From Planctomycetaceae bacterium (GTDB taxonomy: Bacteria > Planctomycetota > UBA1135 > GCA-002686595): a DNA stretch of 64,000 nt. The position numbers and the translations under genes were made by a program. Below the pieces are notes generated by a model. The model had not been told where the DNA came from. It ran no database searches and was given only the letters and a program-made list of their open reading frames with translations. The stretch lies in NCBI GenBank assembly GCA_016125265.1, contig WGMC01000036.1, forward strand, positions 1 to 64,000. The letters run 5' to 3'. Numbering within the stretch: the first letter of the stretch is position 1; the number at the start of each line of letters is the position of its first letter. This document shows positions 33,825-42,249 of this stretch, piece by piece.

Positions 33825-36437
33825 CTAACCGTCCGCGTAGACGCTGCGCGCGCAGCGGAAACCGCGGTCGTTCCACACACCACGCGGGTCGTCCAGCACG
33901 GTGCCGAAAGCCGGGAAGTCGGACGGAAGTGCCTGCCAGGATCCCCCCGCGTGGTAACGCTGGTTGGGAAACGTCTCCCACTGCCCATCCCTGCGCGTGC
34001 GCTGAAAGGTCTCGGTCACCTCGCTCGCGTTCCCGAACATGTGGAACAACCCCTCGGGTGTGGCTGCGAGCGGAGCAGAATCCACGGGACGCGCGTGGGC
34101 CACGTATTGGCTCGCGTAGTCGCGGGCGCTTTCCACTGGCTGCAACACCGCGCCGTACACCGCACCCACCTCCGCAGGCGCGGCGGCGGTGCGCCAGGGC
34201 CATGCGGCGTTGTTCGGACCGCGCGCCGCGAGAGTCCACTCGAAGATCGTGGGTAGGCGTTTGCCGGCCCACAGGGCGTAACTCTCCATGTCGTCGAGCG
34301 CGATGCTCGCCACGGGCAGGCGGTCCCAATCGGGCGGCCGCTGGTCGGGCGGCAAGAGCGTCCAGAGTCGCGGTTCCGGGTGACCCGTCGCCTCGAGGAA
34401 ACGGCGGTACGCGCCGTTCGAGACCTCCGTGGCGTCCAGGTAGAAGGACTCGACGCTGAGCGTCGCGAGGTGCGCCGGATGCTGCTCCTCCCCGGCGAGA
34501 TCGGGTGTGAATGTCGCGCCTTCGATCAGGACCATGCCGCGCACCACTTCCTCCACGGGCGGCGGGTAGGGATATTCGACGTCGACCTGTTCGCCGAAAC
34601 CGATCCAGCGGGTCAGTTCGACGTTGCGCCCGTTCCCAAACTCCGCGCGGATGCGGTACGCGCCGGGCTGCAAGGTGGCGTCCTCGAGAACGGCAAGCGA
34701 GGGACCCGGTAGGGGGGTCAAGCGGCCGCTGTCCTCGTGCACGCGGGCCAAGTGGATGCGCGCGCGCAGGTTGCGCGGCACGCTGGGGCCGGGGCGCACG
34801 ACGAGGGCCGTCACCGACATCGGGGCAGCGCGCGTTTCGGTGGGGAAGAGGCGCAGTGTGCGACCGTAGACGCGTTCGGAGCGCACGGCCCACCAGCCGC
34901 GTGTGCCGACGTCCCCCGGTTGCGCAGCGGCGCGGCGCGCCGCCGCCCCGACCTGGACCAGGTCCTCGCGCACCTGGTCGACACGCCCCTGCCAGAACCT
35001 GCGTTCGGCGGCGCTCGGCTCGTCGCCCTCGAGGCGCGCCAAGAGGGAGAGCAGTTCGATGGCGTCGCGCTCGGGCTCCTGGGAGTCGAAGTTTCCCGCC
35101 AGGCCCGGCCAGTCGATGCTGCCGCCCACACGTTCCAGCTCGGCGCGCCACACTTCCCGTTGGCGTTCGCGGGCATTGCGATCGGCCCAAGCGAGGGCAA
35201 CGAGTGCGACGACCGCCAGCGCGAGCGCCGCGAGCAGCGGCACCCTGCGTCGTCTGACCCAGGCCGCTGCGCGTTGGGGCACTCCCGGCAGGGTGGCGCG
35301 CACACCTTCGTGGGAGAGGAAACGCTGGAGGTCGTCCCGCAGTGTCGCCGCGTTTGGGTAGCGGCCCTCCGGATCCTTGGCCATCGCGACGAGGCACACA
35401 GCCTCAAGGTCCCGCGGCACGCGCGGCTCGAGCTTGCGCGGCGACGGCGGATCGTCGGTGACGATGCGGCGCAGGACGTCGAACTCGCTGGCGCCGTGGA
35501 AGGGGCGCTTCAGGGTCAAGAGCTCGTACAGCACGACACCCAGCGAGTACACGTCCGTGCGATGGTCGACCGTGTGCGAGCTCGAGCGGACCTGCTCAGG
35601 GCTCATGTAGTGCACGGTGCCGAGGAGCGTGCCCGGGCGACTGGCTCCTTTGCCGTGGCCGACGTCGCGGCCCAGGGCGCCCTCGCGCGCCAGGCCGAAG
35701 TCCACGAGCACGGCGGCGTTCCGGGGCCCAAGAAGGATGTTCCCTGGTTTGACGTCCCTGTGCACGATGCGGGCGCCGTGGGCGTGGGCGAGCGCGTCCG
35801 CGATCGCCGCCGTGATGCGCGCCACCGCGGCGAAGTACTCGCCCGTCCCATGGGCCGCCAACATGGGCCGCGGCGGCGCCGTGTCGCCGCGGCCGCGCCC
35901 GGCCTGCGCGTCGATCTCGTGACCCAGGTCGTGGCCCTCGACCAAGTCCATGACGATGTAGGGCACCCCGTCGAGGGAACCGACCCGGTGCACCGAGACG
36001 ATGGACGGATGGCGCAACTGCGCCATGCGCCGGGCTTCCCGCGCGAATCGACCCGCGGTATCGGCGTCGAGGGCCAAGGCCTTGGGCAGGACCTTCAGCG
36101 CAACATCCCGGTCCAGATCCAAGTCGCGCGCACGGTAGACCGTCCCCATGGCGCCGCGACCCAGTTCGGCGAGCACTTGCAGTCGATCGAAGCTTCGGCC
36201 GCCGCCCGGACTCGGACCGTCCGTCGCGGAATCGGCGCCGAGCAGGGCCTTGGGCGGGAGCAGGAACGATTCCGCGCCCTCGTCGCCCTCCAGCATCCCG
36301 AGCACCTCGCGCACCAGCTCCGGATCGCCGCTGCCCTGGATGCGGACGAAGTCCGCGCGTTCCGCGAGCGGCAGTTCCGCCGCCCGATGGAAGAGGCGTT
36401 TGGCCGCCTCCCAACGCTCGGAGTTTCCGCCGCTCAT
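33825..36437 (-). CDS. Ser/Thr protein kinase with C-terminal FGE-like domain
   Basis: 870-residue transmembrane kinase. The Hanks-type domain (about 80-370) has the Gly loop GRGAMGTVY, VALKVLPK, HRDVKPGNILL, DFGLA and the SPEQ activation-segment anchor. A single helix (VPLLAALALAVVALVALAWA, about 400-420) leads to an extracytoplasmic region of about 200 residues and a C-terminal FGE/SUMF1-like domain (about 640-865: MVLIEGATFTPD, YLDATEVSNGAYRRFLEATG, RLPTIFEWTLAARG, GGSWQALPS, GFRCARS). The FGE catalytic-Cys context (GGSWxC) reads GGSWQA, so this domain is probably a sensor or binder. It follows the sigma-factor gene by 25 bases. Confidence 0.88.
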   Translation of the reverse strand: MSGGNSERWEAAKRLFHRAAELPLAERADFVRIQGSGDPELVREVLGMLEGDEGAESFLLPPKALLGADSATDGPSPGGGRSFDRLQVLAELGRGAMGTVYRARDLDLDRDVALKVLPKALALDADTAGRFAREARRMAQLRHPSIVSVHRVGSLDGVPYIVMDLVEGHDLGHEIDAQAGRGRGDTAPPRPMLAAHGTGEYFAAVARITAAIADALAHAHGARIVHRDVKPGNILLGPRNAAVLVDFGLAREGALGRDVGHGKGASRPGTLLGTVHYMSPEQVRSSSHTVDHRTDVYSLGVVLYELLTLKRPFHGASEFDVLRRIVTDDPPSPRKLEPRVPRDLEAVCLVAMAKDPEGRYPNAATLRDDLQRFLSHEGVRATLPGVPQRAAAWVRRRRVPLLAALALAVVALVALAWADRNARERQREVWRAELERVGGSIDWPGLAGNFDSQEPERDAIELLSLLARLEGDEPSAAERRFWQGRVDQVREDLVQVGAAARRAAAQPGDVGTRGWWAVRSERVYGRTLRLFPTETRAAPMSVTALVVRPGPSVPRNLRARIHLARVHEDSGRLTPLPGPSLAVLEDATLQPGAYRIRAEFGNGRNVELTRWIGFGEQVDVEYPYPPPVEEVVRGMVLIEGATFTPDLAGEEQHPAHLATLSVESFYLDATEVSNGAYRRFLEATGHPEPRLWTLLPPDQRPPDWDRLPVASIALDDMESYALWAGKRLPTIFEWTLAARGPNNAAWPWRTAAAPAEVGAVYGAVLQPVESARDYASQYVAHARPVDSAPLAATPEGLFHMFGNASEVTETFQRTRRDGQWETFPNQRYHAGGSWQALPSDFPAFGTVLDDPRGVWNDRGFRCARSVYADG

Positions 36438-36462
36438 GCGAAGCGCCCTGTCATGGAATCCA

Positions 36463-37029
36463 TCAGCTCAACTGCCTCCGCAGCCACGCGCGGGCGGCAC
36501 GCCATTCGCGCTCGGCCGTGCGGGTGGACATGCCCACCTGTTCGGCCGCCTGTTCCGTGCTGAGACCCACGAAGTAGCGCAGGGTCACGAAGTGGGCCAA
36601 GTTCGGATCCCTTTCCTCCAGACGATCCAAGGCCTCGCCCAGAGCCACCACGTCGACGGCGCTTTGGGCGATTTCGTCGAGCACGTCGTCGATGAGCAGG
36701 CGCTGTCCCGGCGGACTGCGTTTGTCGCGGGCGCGGGCGCGGGCGTGATCGATCAGCACCTGGCGCATGGCGCGACTGGCCACGTACAGGAGTTGTTGGC
36801 GGGACTCGGGCCACCGCTCGCGCTCACCCTGCAGCAGCTTGAGCACGGCCTCGTGCACGAGGGCCGTCACCTGCAGCGAGTGCGCCTTCTTCTGGTCGCG
36901 CATCAACCGCTGGGCGGTGGTGCGCAGGTCCTTGTAGAGCACCCCGAACAGCGTGTCCGCCGCGCCCGCATCGCCGCTCTTGGCCCGATCGAATAGTTCG
37001 TCGGCGGGGGGGTCGGGGAACGTTTGCAC
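36463..37029 (-). CDS. ECF-type RNA polymerase sigma factor
   Basis: 188 residues from GTG 37029, the typical size of planctomycete ECF sigma factors linked to kinases; the frame is open to 37143 but that part is Pro/Arg-rich and unlike the family. Region 2 (ADTLFGVLYKDLRTTAQRLM, QVTALVHEAVLKLLQGE, LYVASRAMRQVLIDHARARA) and region 4 (DPNLAHFVTLRYFVGLSTEQAAEQVGMSTRTAEREWRAAR, as two pieces) with its helix-turn-helix are clear. No anti-sigma gene is adjacent; the kinase is the likely regulator. About 297 bases separate it from the divergent beta-helix gene, and I see no gene there. Confidence 0.86.
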   Translation of the reverse strand: MQTFPDPPADELFDRAKSGDAGAADTLFGVLYKDLRTTAQRLMRDQKKAHSLQVTALVHEAVLKLLQGERERWPESRQQLLYVASRAMRQVLIDHARARARDKRSPPGQRLLIDDVLDEIAQSAVDVVALGEALDRLEERDPNLAHFVTLRYFVGLSTEQAAEQVGMSTRTAEREWRAARAWLRRQLS

Positions 37030-37326
37030 GGGTTGAGGACGTGGGGAACTCGAGTGGCCTGGGGGCACGCCGCCGGACAGAGCAGGGGCTCGGTGGGGTC
37101 GTTCCCATCGAATCTCCCAGGGGAAAACGACCCGCGGGACCACCCGCCGCCAGGATTTTGCCGGAAGCTCGGGGCCTGGGCGGGGTTTTGCGGTGGGGGG
37201 TCGGTTTTTCGGTGGGTCTGTCTGCCTCTGGGGCCTTGGGAATGGCCCGCGCCAGCGGGACCCACGGCGCGGCGATCCGGGCTAGGCTGCGGCGGGGTCG
37301 CCGGTTGGCCCCAGGAGTTTCCCGAC

Positions 37327-38736
37327 ATGGCGCAGCGCAGCGATGGATCCACGGCCCTCCCCGTCCACCCTCGCCGTGCACGACCCCGCGGGGTGGTCAG
37401 CGCGGTGTTCCACGCGGTGCCGAGAGCGGCGCTCCGCCCCGCCCTTCGCGGTGCGCTCGTGTCGGCCGGTCTGTGGGCCTTCGCGCCGGGCGCGGTCCTC
37501 GCGCAAACCGTCTGGCAGGTGGGCAAACCTGGCATGCCGGGCATGGACTTCTACGACATGCAGTCCGCGGTGGACGTCGCCGCGGACGGCGACGTGATCG
37601 TGTTGCGCACCGGCGGCGGGCCGGACCTTCCGGGGTTCGAAGTGCGCGGCAAGTCGCTGACGCTGATCGGCCAACCGGCGCCGATCGATCCGGCCGGTCA
37701 GGTGATCCTGTTCCCGGGCATCCAGGGACGGGTCGAGATCTCCGACATCGGGCCCGACCAGTTCGTCTCCATCCGCGGCATGCGGGTGGTCACCGTGGAC
37801 TCCCTCGGACCCGTGCTGACCTTCCGCAACTGCCGCGGTCCGGTCCTGCTCGAGAGCATCGAGGTGGAGGGGTACTCGTTCGGCGACGCGTCGGAACCCG
37901 AGCAGCCCCAGTTGCTGCTCGACAACTGCTCCGCCGTGCACGTGGTGGGAGCGCGCGTCGGCCCCGGCGGCAACCAAGGTGTGGGGCAGCCCTCGTTCCG
38001 CGGCGCGGAATTCCGCGACTCCAACGTGTTCTGGACCGGCGGCTGGATCCACGGCGGGCAGGCGGTCGAGGGTTTCTACGTCGGCGAGTTCGTCGTCGAA
38101 GCGGAGGACGGAGCCGACGGCTTGCGCGTCTCGGGCGGAACCGCGTTGCTCTCCGGCGTCGACGTGCGCGGCGGCAAGGGCGGCACGGGGTTCATCGATC
38201 CCACGGGGCTGTGTTACCCGAGCGGTTCCGGTGGGACGGCGCTGCGCGCGGCCAACCAGGCCACGCTGCGCCTCGAGTCCACCACGCCCCAGGGCGGGGC
38301 AGGGGCGCTGGCGCCCGCGGCTGCCTGCGAGGCGGGCAGTGAGGGCGCGTCGATCCTGCTGCTCGACGCGACGCTGTCGCAGAACGCCGATGGTCCCCGC
38401 GCCACACGGGTGACCTCCCCGGGCCCCTTCGGCGCGCCCTACACGGTGCGCCTCGCGGGCGAACCCTTCGACCACTTCCTGGTGCTCGTGTCGTCCAAGC
38501 TCGACGGCTACAGCCTCGCACCGCTGGTGGGAGCCGTCGCCCTCGAGGCTCCCCTGGTACTCGGCTTGGCATCCATCGGCGCGGACGGGCACGGCAGCCT
38601 GGTGGGAGGCGCCGCGTTGGTGCCCCCGGCCGGCGCCGAGGGCCTCGTCCTCTACCTGCAATCCCTGGTGTGGAGCGGCGAAGGCCAGGGCCCCCGCCTC
38701 TCCGCACCCGGCTCGTTAGTTCTGCTGGGGCGCTGA
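37327..38736 (+). CDS. Secreted right-handed beta-helix-like protein
   Basis: 469 residues. Basic N-terminus, then a signal peptide (LVSAGLWAFAPGAVLAQ, cleavage around residue 59). The mature part has short repeated strands of parallel beta-helix type (GKSLTLIGQP, GRVEISDIGP, FVSIRGMRVVTVDS, SALLSGVDVRGGKGG-like turns), as in pectate-lyase-like planctomycete surface proteins that begin with a DMQSAVDVAADGDVIVL segment. Catalytic residues not evident. Its last 21 bases overlap the 3' end of the convergent peptidase gene. Confidence 0.6.
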   Translation: MAQRSDGSTALPVHPRRARPRGVVSAVFHAVPRAALRPALRGALVSAGLWAFAPGAVLAQTVWQVGKPGMPGMDFYDMQSAVDVAADGDVIVLRTGGGPDLPGFEVRGKSLTLIGQPAPIDPAGQVILFPGIQGRVEISDIGPDQFVSIRGMRVVTVDSLGPVLTFRNCRGPVLLESIEVEGYSFGDASEPEQPQLLLDNCSAVHVVGARVGPGGNQGVGQPSFRGAEFRDSNVFWTGGWIHGGQAVEGFYVGEFVVEAEDGADGLRVSGGTALLSGVDVRGGKGGTGFIDPTGLCYPSGSGGTALRAANQATLRLESTTPQGGAGALAPAAACEAGSEGASILLLDATLSQNADGPRATRVTSPGPFGAPYTVRLAGEPFDHFLVLVSSKLDGYSLAPLVGAVALEAPLVLGLASIGADGHGSLVGGAALVPPAGAEGLVLYLQSLVWSGEGQGPRLSAPGSLVLLGR

Positions 38737-40917
38737 CGGGACGGCGTCGGCTCCGAGGAGCTGCCGCCGCAGGAACCGGTCGCGCAGCGCGGGCCAGTGC
38801 GCCGAGCGCACGCCGTGCCGCGACGACGGGTAGACCATCAGGTCGAAATCGCCGTGCCCGGCCTCTTGCATGGCCAGCACGAGCTGGAACGCGTTCTGCA
38901 CGTGCACGTTGTCGTCCATCGCGCCGTGCACGATCAGCAGCGGACGGTCGAGAGTCTTCGCGGCGGCGATCACGGACGAGCGGCGATAGCCCTCCGCGTT
39001 GTCCGAAAGCAGCCCCATGTACCGCTCCGTGTAGATCGTGTCGTAGAGCGTCCAGTCGTACACACCGGCGCCCGCGACGGCACAAGAGAAGACGCGGCTG
39101 TTCGCCAGGGAGTAGGCGGCGAGGAACCCGCCGTAGCTCCAGCCGCTGACAGCGACACGGTCCTTGTCGGCGAAGGGGAAGGTGGCGAGGCACCACGCCA
39201 CGGCGTCCTCCAGGTCCTTCAGTTCCTGGGCGCCGAAGTTGCGGTAACAGGTGGCGGTGTACTTCATGCCGCGACCGCTGGCGCTGCGCACGTTCACGTC
39301 CAGGTCGATGTACCAGGAGCCCTCGGCGGGGCCGCGGTACTGGTCGCGGATCGACGGCGAATCGGGGCCGCCGTAGGTGTCGAGCCAGATGGGGTAGGAG
39401 CGACCCTCCTGCAGGTCCTTGGGCAGCGTTACCACGACGTCGATCCACTCGCCGTCGCGGGTCGTGATCTGGTGCCACTGGCGCTGGGCGCTGGGGTCCG
39501 GCGCGGGGCGACTGTCCAGTTGTCGCAGCCGTTCGCCCGTGGCGTCGAGCAACCAGACCTCGCCCGGATTCTCCATGTGCTGCATGCGCGCGATGGCCAG
39601 GCTGCCGTCGCCGTTCCAATCGAGGTCCCAGTGGCCGCGGCCGGAGGTCAGACGCACGACGGCGCTGCCGTCCAGCCGGGCGCGCCACGCCGTGTCGCCG
39701 ATGGCGTATTCGGGCGCGGAACCCGTGAGCGCGATCCATCCGCGTTCCTCATCCACGCGCACAACTTCGCGCACGCGCCAGTCCCCGTGGGTCACCGCGG
39801 CCAGCAGATTGCCATCGCGGTCGTAGCGGTAGAGGTGCTCGAAGCCCGTGCGCGCGCTCTGCACCAGGAAACTGCCGTCCTTCAGCCAAAGCGGTTCCGG
39901 CGCGCGATCGACCCACGCGTTCTCGAGGCTGTCGCGGAACACTCGGCTGGTGGCGCCGGTCGCCGGATCCACGAACAGGAGGTCGGCCCAGGTCTGCGCG
40001 CGGTCCTGCACGTAGGCGTAGCAGCGCTCGCCCTCCGGCGTCCAACCGACGCGGGTGACGAGGAGCCCCACTTCGGGCCCGTAGGCCGAGAGGTCCGCGG
40101 GCACATGTTTGCCGTCCGCGGCGCGGGCGATGTGCAGACTTGCGCGCGGGTTCACGGCGCCGACCTTCGGGTACTTGAGCGTCTCGACCACCTGCTGCTG
40201 GCTGCGGTAGTCGAGCACCGTGAACGTGTCGACGCCGCTTTCGTCGATGCTGAGGAAGGCGAGGTGCCGGGAGTCGGGCGACCACCACGCGCCCTGGAAG
40301 TCGAAGCGGCCATAGAGTTCCTCCTGGTACACCCAATCCAGTTCCCCGTGGAACTGGTTCTCGCCGCCGTCGTCGGTCAACGGCAAGCGCTTGCCGTCCT
40401 TCGTGTGCGCGATGACGAGGTCGTAGCCGTCGATGTACGAGACGGCGGATCCGTCGGGAGACATGCGGAAGTGCCGCACGCCGTCGAGCCCGCCTTCGCC
40501 GACGGGCGCCGCTCCCGTGTCCGCGCGCCACACCCAAAGGCGCCCGTCGAGCACGAGTGCCGCGGCCGATTCATCCTCGGAGAAGCTCAGACCCGTCGCC
40601 GATTCGGGCGCGCGCGGCAGGGTCGAGCGCGGCCGATCTCCGCGCAAGAGGCGCGGCTCCACCTTCGCGCCGCGGGCCTTCTCCAGGTCCTCGGCGGCGC
40701 GTGTGCGGGCGGAGGGCACCGGCGTGGGCACCACGACCGGGTCGCGGTGGGAGAACTCGCCCGTGCGCGCGTCTAGGGGCACACCATCCTCGAGGAGATG
40801 CACACCGTCCTCGGCCCAGCGGATCTCCTTGGGGGCGGTCTTCGTGGGCGCCTGCGTTTCCTGGGGCGCGGGGACGGACAGCAGCAGCGACGCCGCGAGG
40901 TAGAGGATCGTTTGCAT
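38716..40917 (-). CDS. S9-family dipeptidyl peptidase (DPP-IV-like)
   Basis: 733-residue secreted serine peptidase that releases N-terminal dipeptides, typically Xaa-Pro. Signal peptide (QTILYLAASLLLSVPA), N-terminal beta-propeller (about 60-460) carrying the S9B motif DWVYQEELYGRFDFQGAWWS with the paired Glu that bind the peptide amino group, and a C-terminal alpha/beta hydrolase with nucleophile GWSYGGF, Asp in VHGAMDDNVH and His in SSRHGV. Length matches bacterial DPP-IV. The only TAA-terminated gene noted in the window. Confidence 0.9.
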   Translation of the reverse strand: MQTILYLAASLLLSVPAPQETQAPTKTAPKEIRWAEDGVHLLEDGVPLDARTGEFSHRDPVVVPTPVPSARTRAAEDLEKARGAKVEPRLLRGDRPRSTLPRAPESATGLSFSEDESAAALVLDGRLWVWRADTGAAPVGEGGLDGVRHFRMSPDGSAVSYIDGYDLVIAHTKDGKRLPLTDDGGENQFHGELDWVYQEELYGRFDFQGAWWSPDSRHLAFLSIDESGVDTFTVLDYRSQQQVVETLKYPKVGAVNPRASLHIARAADGKHVPADLSAYGPEVGLLVTRVGWTPEGERCYAYVQDRAQTWADLLFVDPATGATSRVFRDSLENAWVDRAPEPLWLKDGSFLVQSARTGFEHLYRYDRDGNLLAAVTHGDWRVREVVRVDEERGWIALTGSAPEYAIGDTAWRARLDGSAVVRLTSGRGHWDLDWNGDGSLAIARMQHMENPGEVWLLDATGERLRQLDSRPAPDPSAQRQWHQITTRDGEWIDVVVTLPKDLQEGRSYPIWLDTYGGPDSPSIRDQYRGPAEGSWYIDLDVNVRSASGRGMKYTATCYRNFGAQELKDLEDAVAWCLATFPFADKDRVAVSGWSYGGFLAAYSLANSRVFSCAVAGAGVYDWTLYDTIYTERYMGLLSDNAEGYRRSSVIAAAKTLDRPLLIVHGAMDDNVHVQNAFQLVLAMQEAGHGDFDLMVYPSSRHGVRSAHWPALRDRFLRRQLLGADAVPSAPQQN

Positions 40918-40947
40918 GGTGGGCTGGGGCTTGGGACGGCGGGAATC

Positions 40948-42249
40948 CTACCGGGCTGGCGCCGGACCGAGGCGCTGCTCCGCCGCGCGGGCGTGGGCCT
41001 CCAGCCCCTCGAGCCGCGCCAGGGCCGCGGCGTCGCGGACCACGGTGTCCAGGTTGCTGCCCCGCTCGACCTCCACGAAGGGGCGCAGACGCAGGAAACT
41101 GAGCGCCGACAGCCCGCCCGAGTGCCGCGCGCTGCCACCGGTGGGCAGGACGTGGTTGGGGCCGATGCCGTAGTCGCCGAGGACCTCGGCCGAGGCCGCG
41201 CCGAGGAAGAGTGTGCCGTAACGCGTGAGTCGGGGGGCCAGAGCCTCGGCGCGGGGACCGACGAGTTCGAGGTGCTCGGGCGCGAAACTCTCCGCGGCCG
41301 CCGCGGCGACATTTTCGTCCGCCGCGACCCACGCGCCGTTGGCGAGGGCGGCGCGGGCCAGCGCCGCGGTGGGCAGCGTCGAGAGCTGGTCGTCGAGGGC
41401 GCGGTTGACGGCGGCCGCAAAGGTCGCCGCGCCCCGCTCGTCGCCGAGAACCACCAGCGCCGGCCAGGCATCGGGATCGTGCTCGGCCTGGGCCAGGAGA
41501 TCGAGCGCCACGGCCACGGGATCCGCCGCGCCCGCATCCGCGATCACCAGCAGCTCGCTCGGACCCGCGACCAGATCCACCGCGACGTCCTCGGCGAGCA
41601 GGGCCTTCGCCGCCGTCACGTAGCGGTTGCCCGGCCCACACAGGATGTCGCACGCCGGAGCTCCACCGAGGCCGAGGGCGAGGGCGCCGAGGGCCTGGGC
41701 GCCCCCGACGGCGAGCAGGCCGGATGCGCCCGCCACGTGGGCCGCGGCGAGCATGGGCGGACCAGGCCGAGGCGATGCGAGCCACACGTCCCGCACACCG
41801 GCGGCCCGCGCCGTGACGGCCGTCATGAGCGCCGACGACAGCAGCGGGTACCGCCCGCCCGGCGCGTAGCAACCGGCGCTCGCGAGCGGCACCACCCGGT
41901 GCCCCGCGCGGCCTCCGGGGATGGGAATGTCGAGTTCGGCAAGGCAGGCGGCCTGGGCGCTCGCAAAACGTTCGATGCGCAGGGCGGTACGCTCCAGGAG
42001 ACCGCGTGTTTCCCCGTCGAGCGCCGCAAACGCCGCGGCGAAGTCCGTGGGGCCATAGCGCCACTTGGTGTCCGCATTCGGAAGGTCGCCCAGTTCGACG
42101 GCCCATCGCAAGAGCGCCTCCTCTCGGTGTTCCCCGAGGTCCTCGAGGATGCGCGCGGCGATCGCGCGCGCCTCGGGCTCGACCGCGCGCCGTGCGCCGG
42201 GGCGGACCAGTTCGGCGTCCGCCCGGCGCAGGATTTCGCCGCTCGTCAT
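40948..42249 (-). CDS. hisD: Histidinol dehydrogenase
   Basis: 433-residue zinc enzyme oxidising L-histidinol to L-histidine with two NAD+, the last steps of the pathway. Motifs: IPIPGGRAGHRVVPLASAGC, YAPGGRYPLLSSALM, VAGPSELLVIAD, EHDPDAWPALV, the catalytic SFAPEHLEL and GPNHVLPTGGSARHSGGLS. Last gene of the his operon; its ATG overlaps the stop of the HisA-I-E fusion (ATGA). It ends in TAG 30 bases before the start of the peptidase gene. Confidence 0.95.
   Translation of the reverse strand: MTSGEILRRADAELVRPGARRAVEPEARAIAARILEDLGEHREEALLRWAVELGDLPNADTKWRYGPTDFAAAFAALDGETRGLLERTALRIERFASAQAACLAELDIPIPGGRAGHRVVPLASAGCYAPGGRYPLLSSALMTAVTARAAGVRDVWLASPRPGPPMLAAAHVAGASGLLAVGGAQALGALALGLGGAPACDILCGPGNRYVTAAKALLAEDVAVDLVAGPSELLVIADAGAADPVAVALDLLAQAEHDPDAWPALVVLGDERGAATFAAAVNRALDDQLSTLPTAALARAALANGAWVAADENVAAAAAESFAPEHLELVGPRAEALAPRLTRYGTLFLGAASAEVLGDYGIGPNHVLPTGGSARHSGGLSALSFLRLRPFVEVERGSNLDTVVRDAAALARLEGLEAHARAAEQRLGPAPAR

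Noticed and set aside
33825..34530. Active formylglycine-generating enzyme
   Set aside because: The FGE-like domain of the kinase lacks the Cys expected after GGSW, so catalytic sulfatase maturation was not claimed.
37030..37143. N-terminal extension of the sigma factor
   Set aside because: Pro/Arg-rich, unlike ECF sigma N-termini; starting at GTG 37029 gives the family length.
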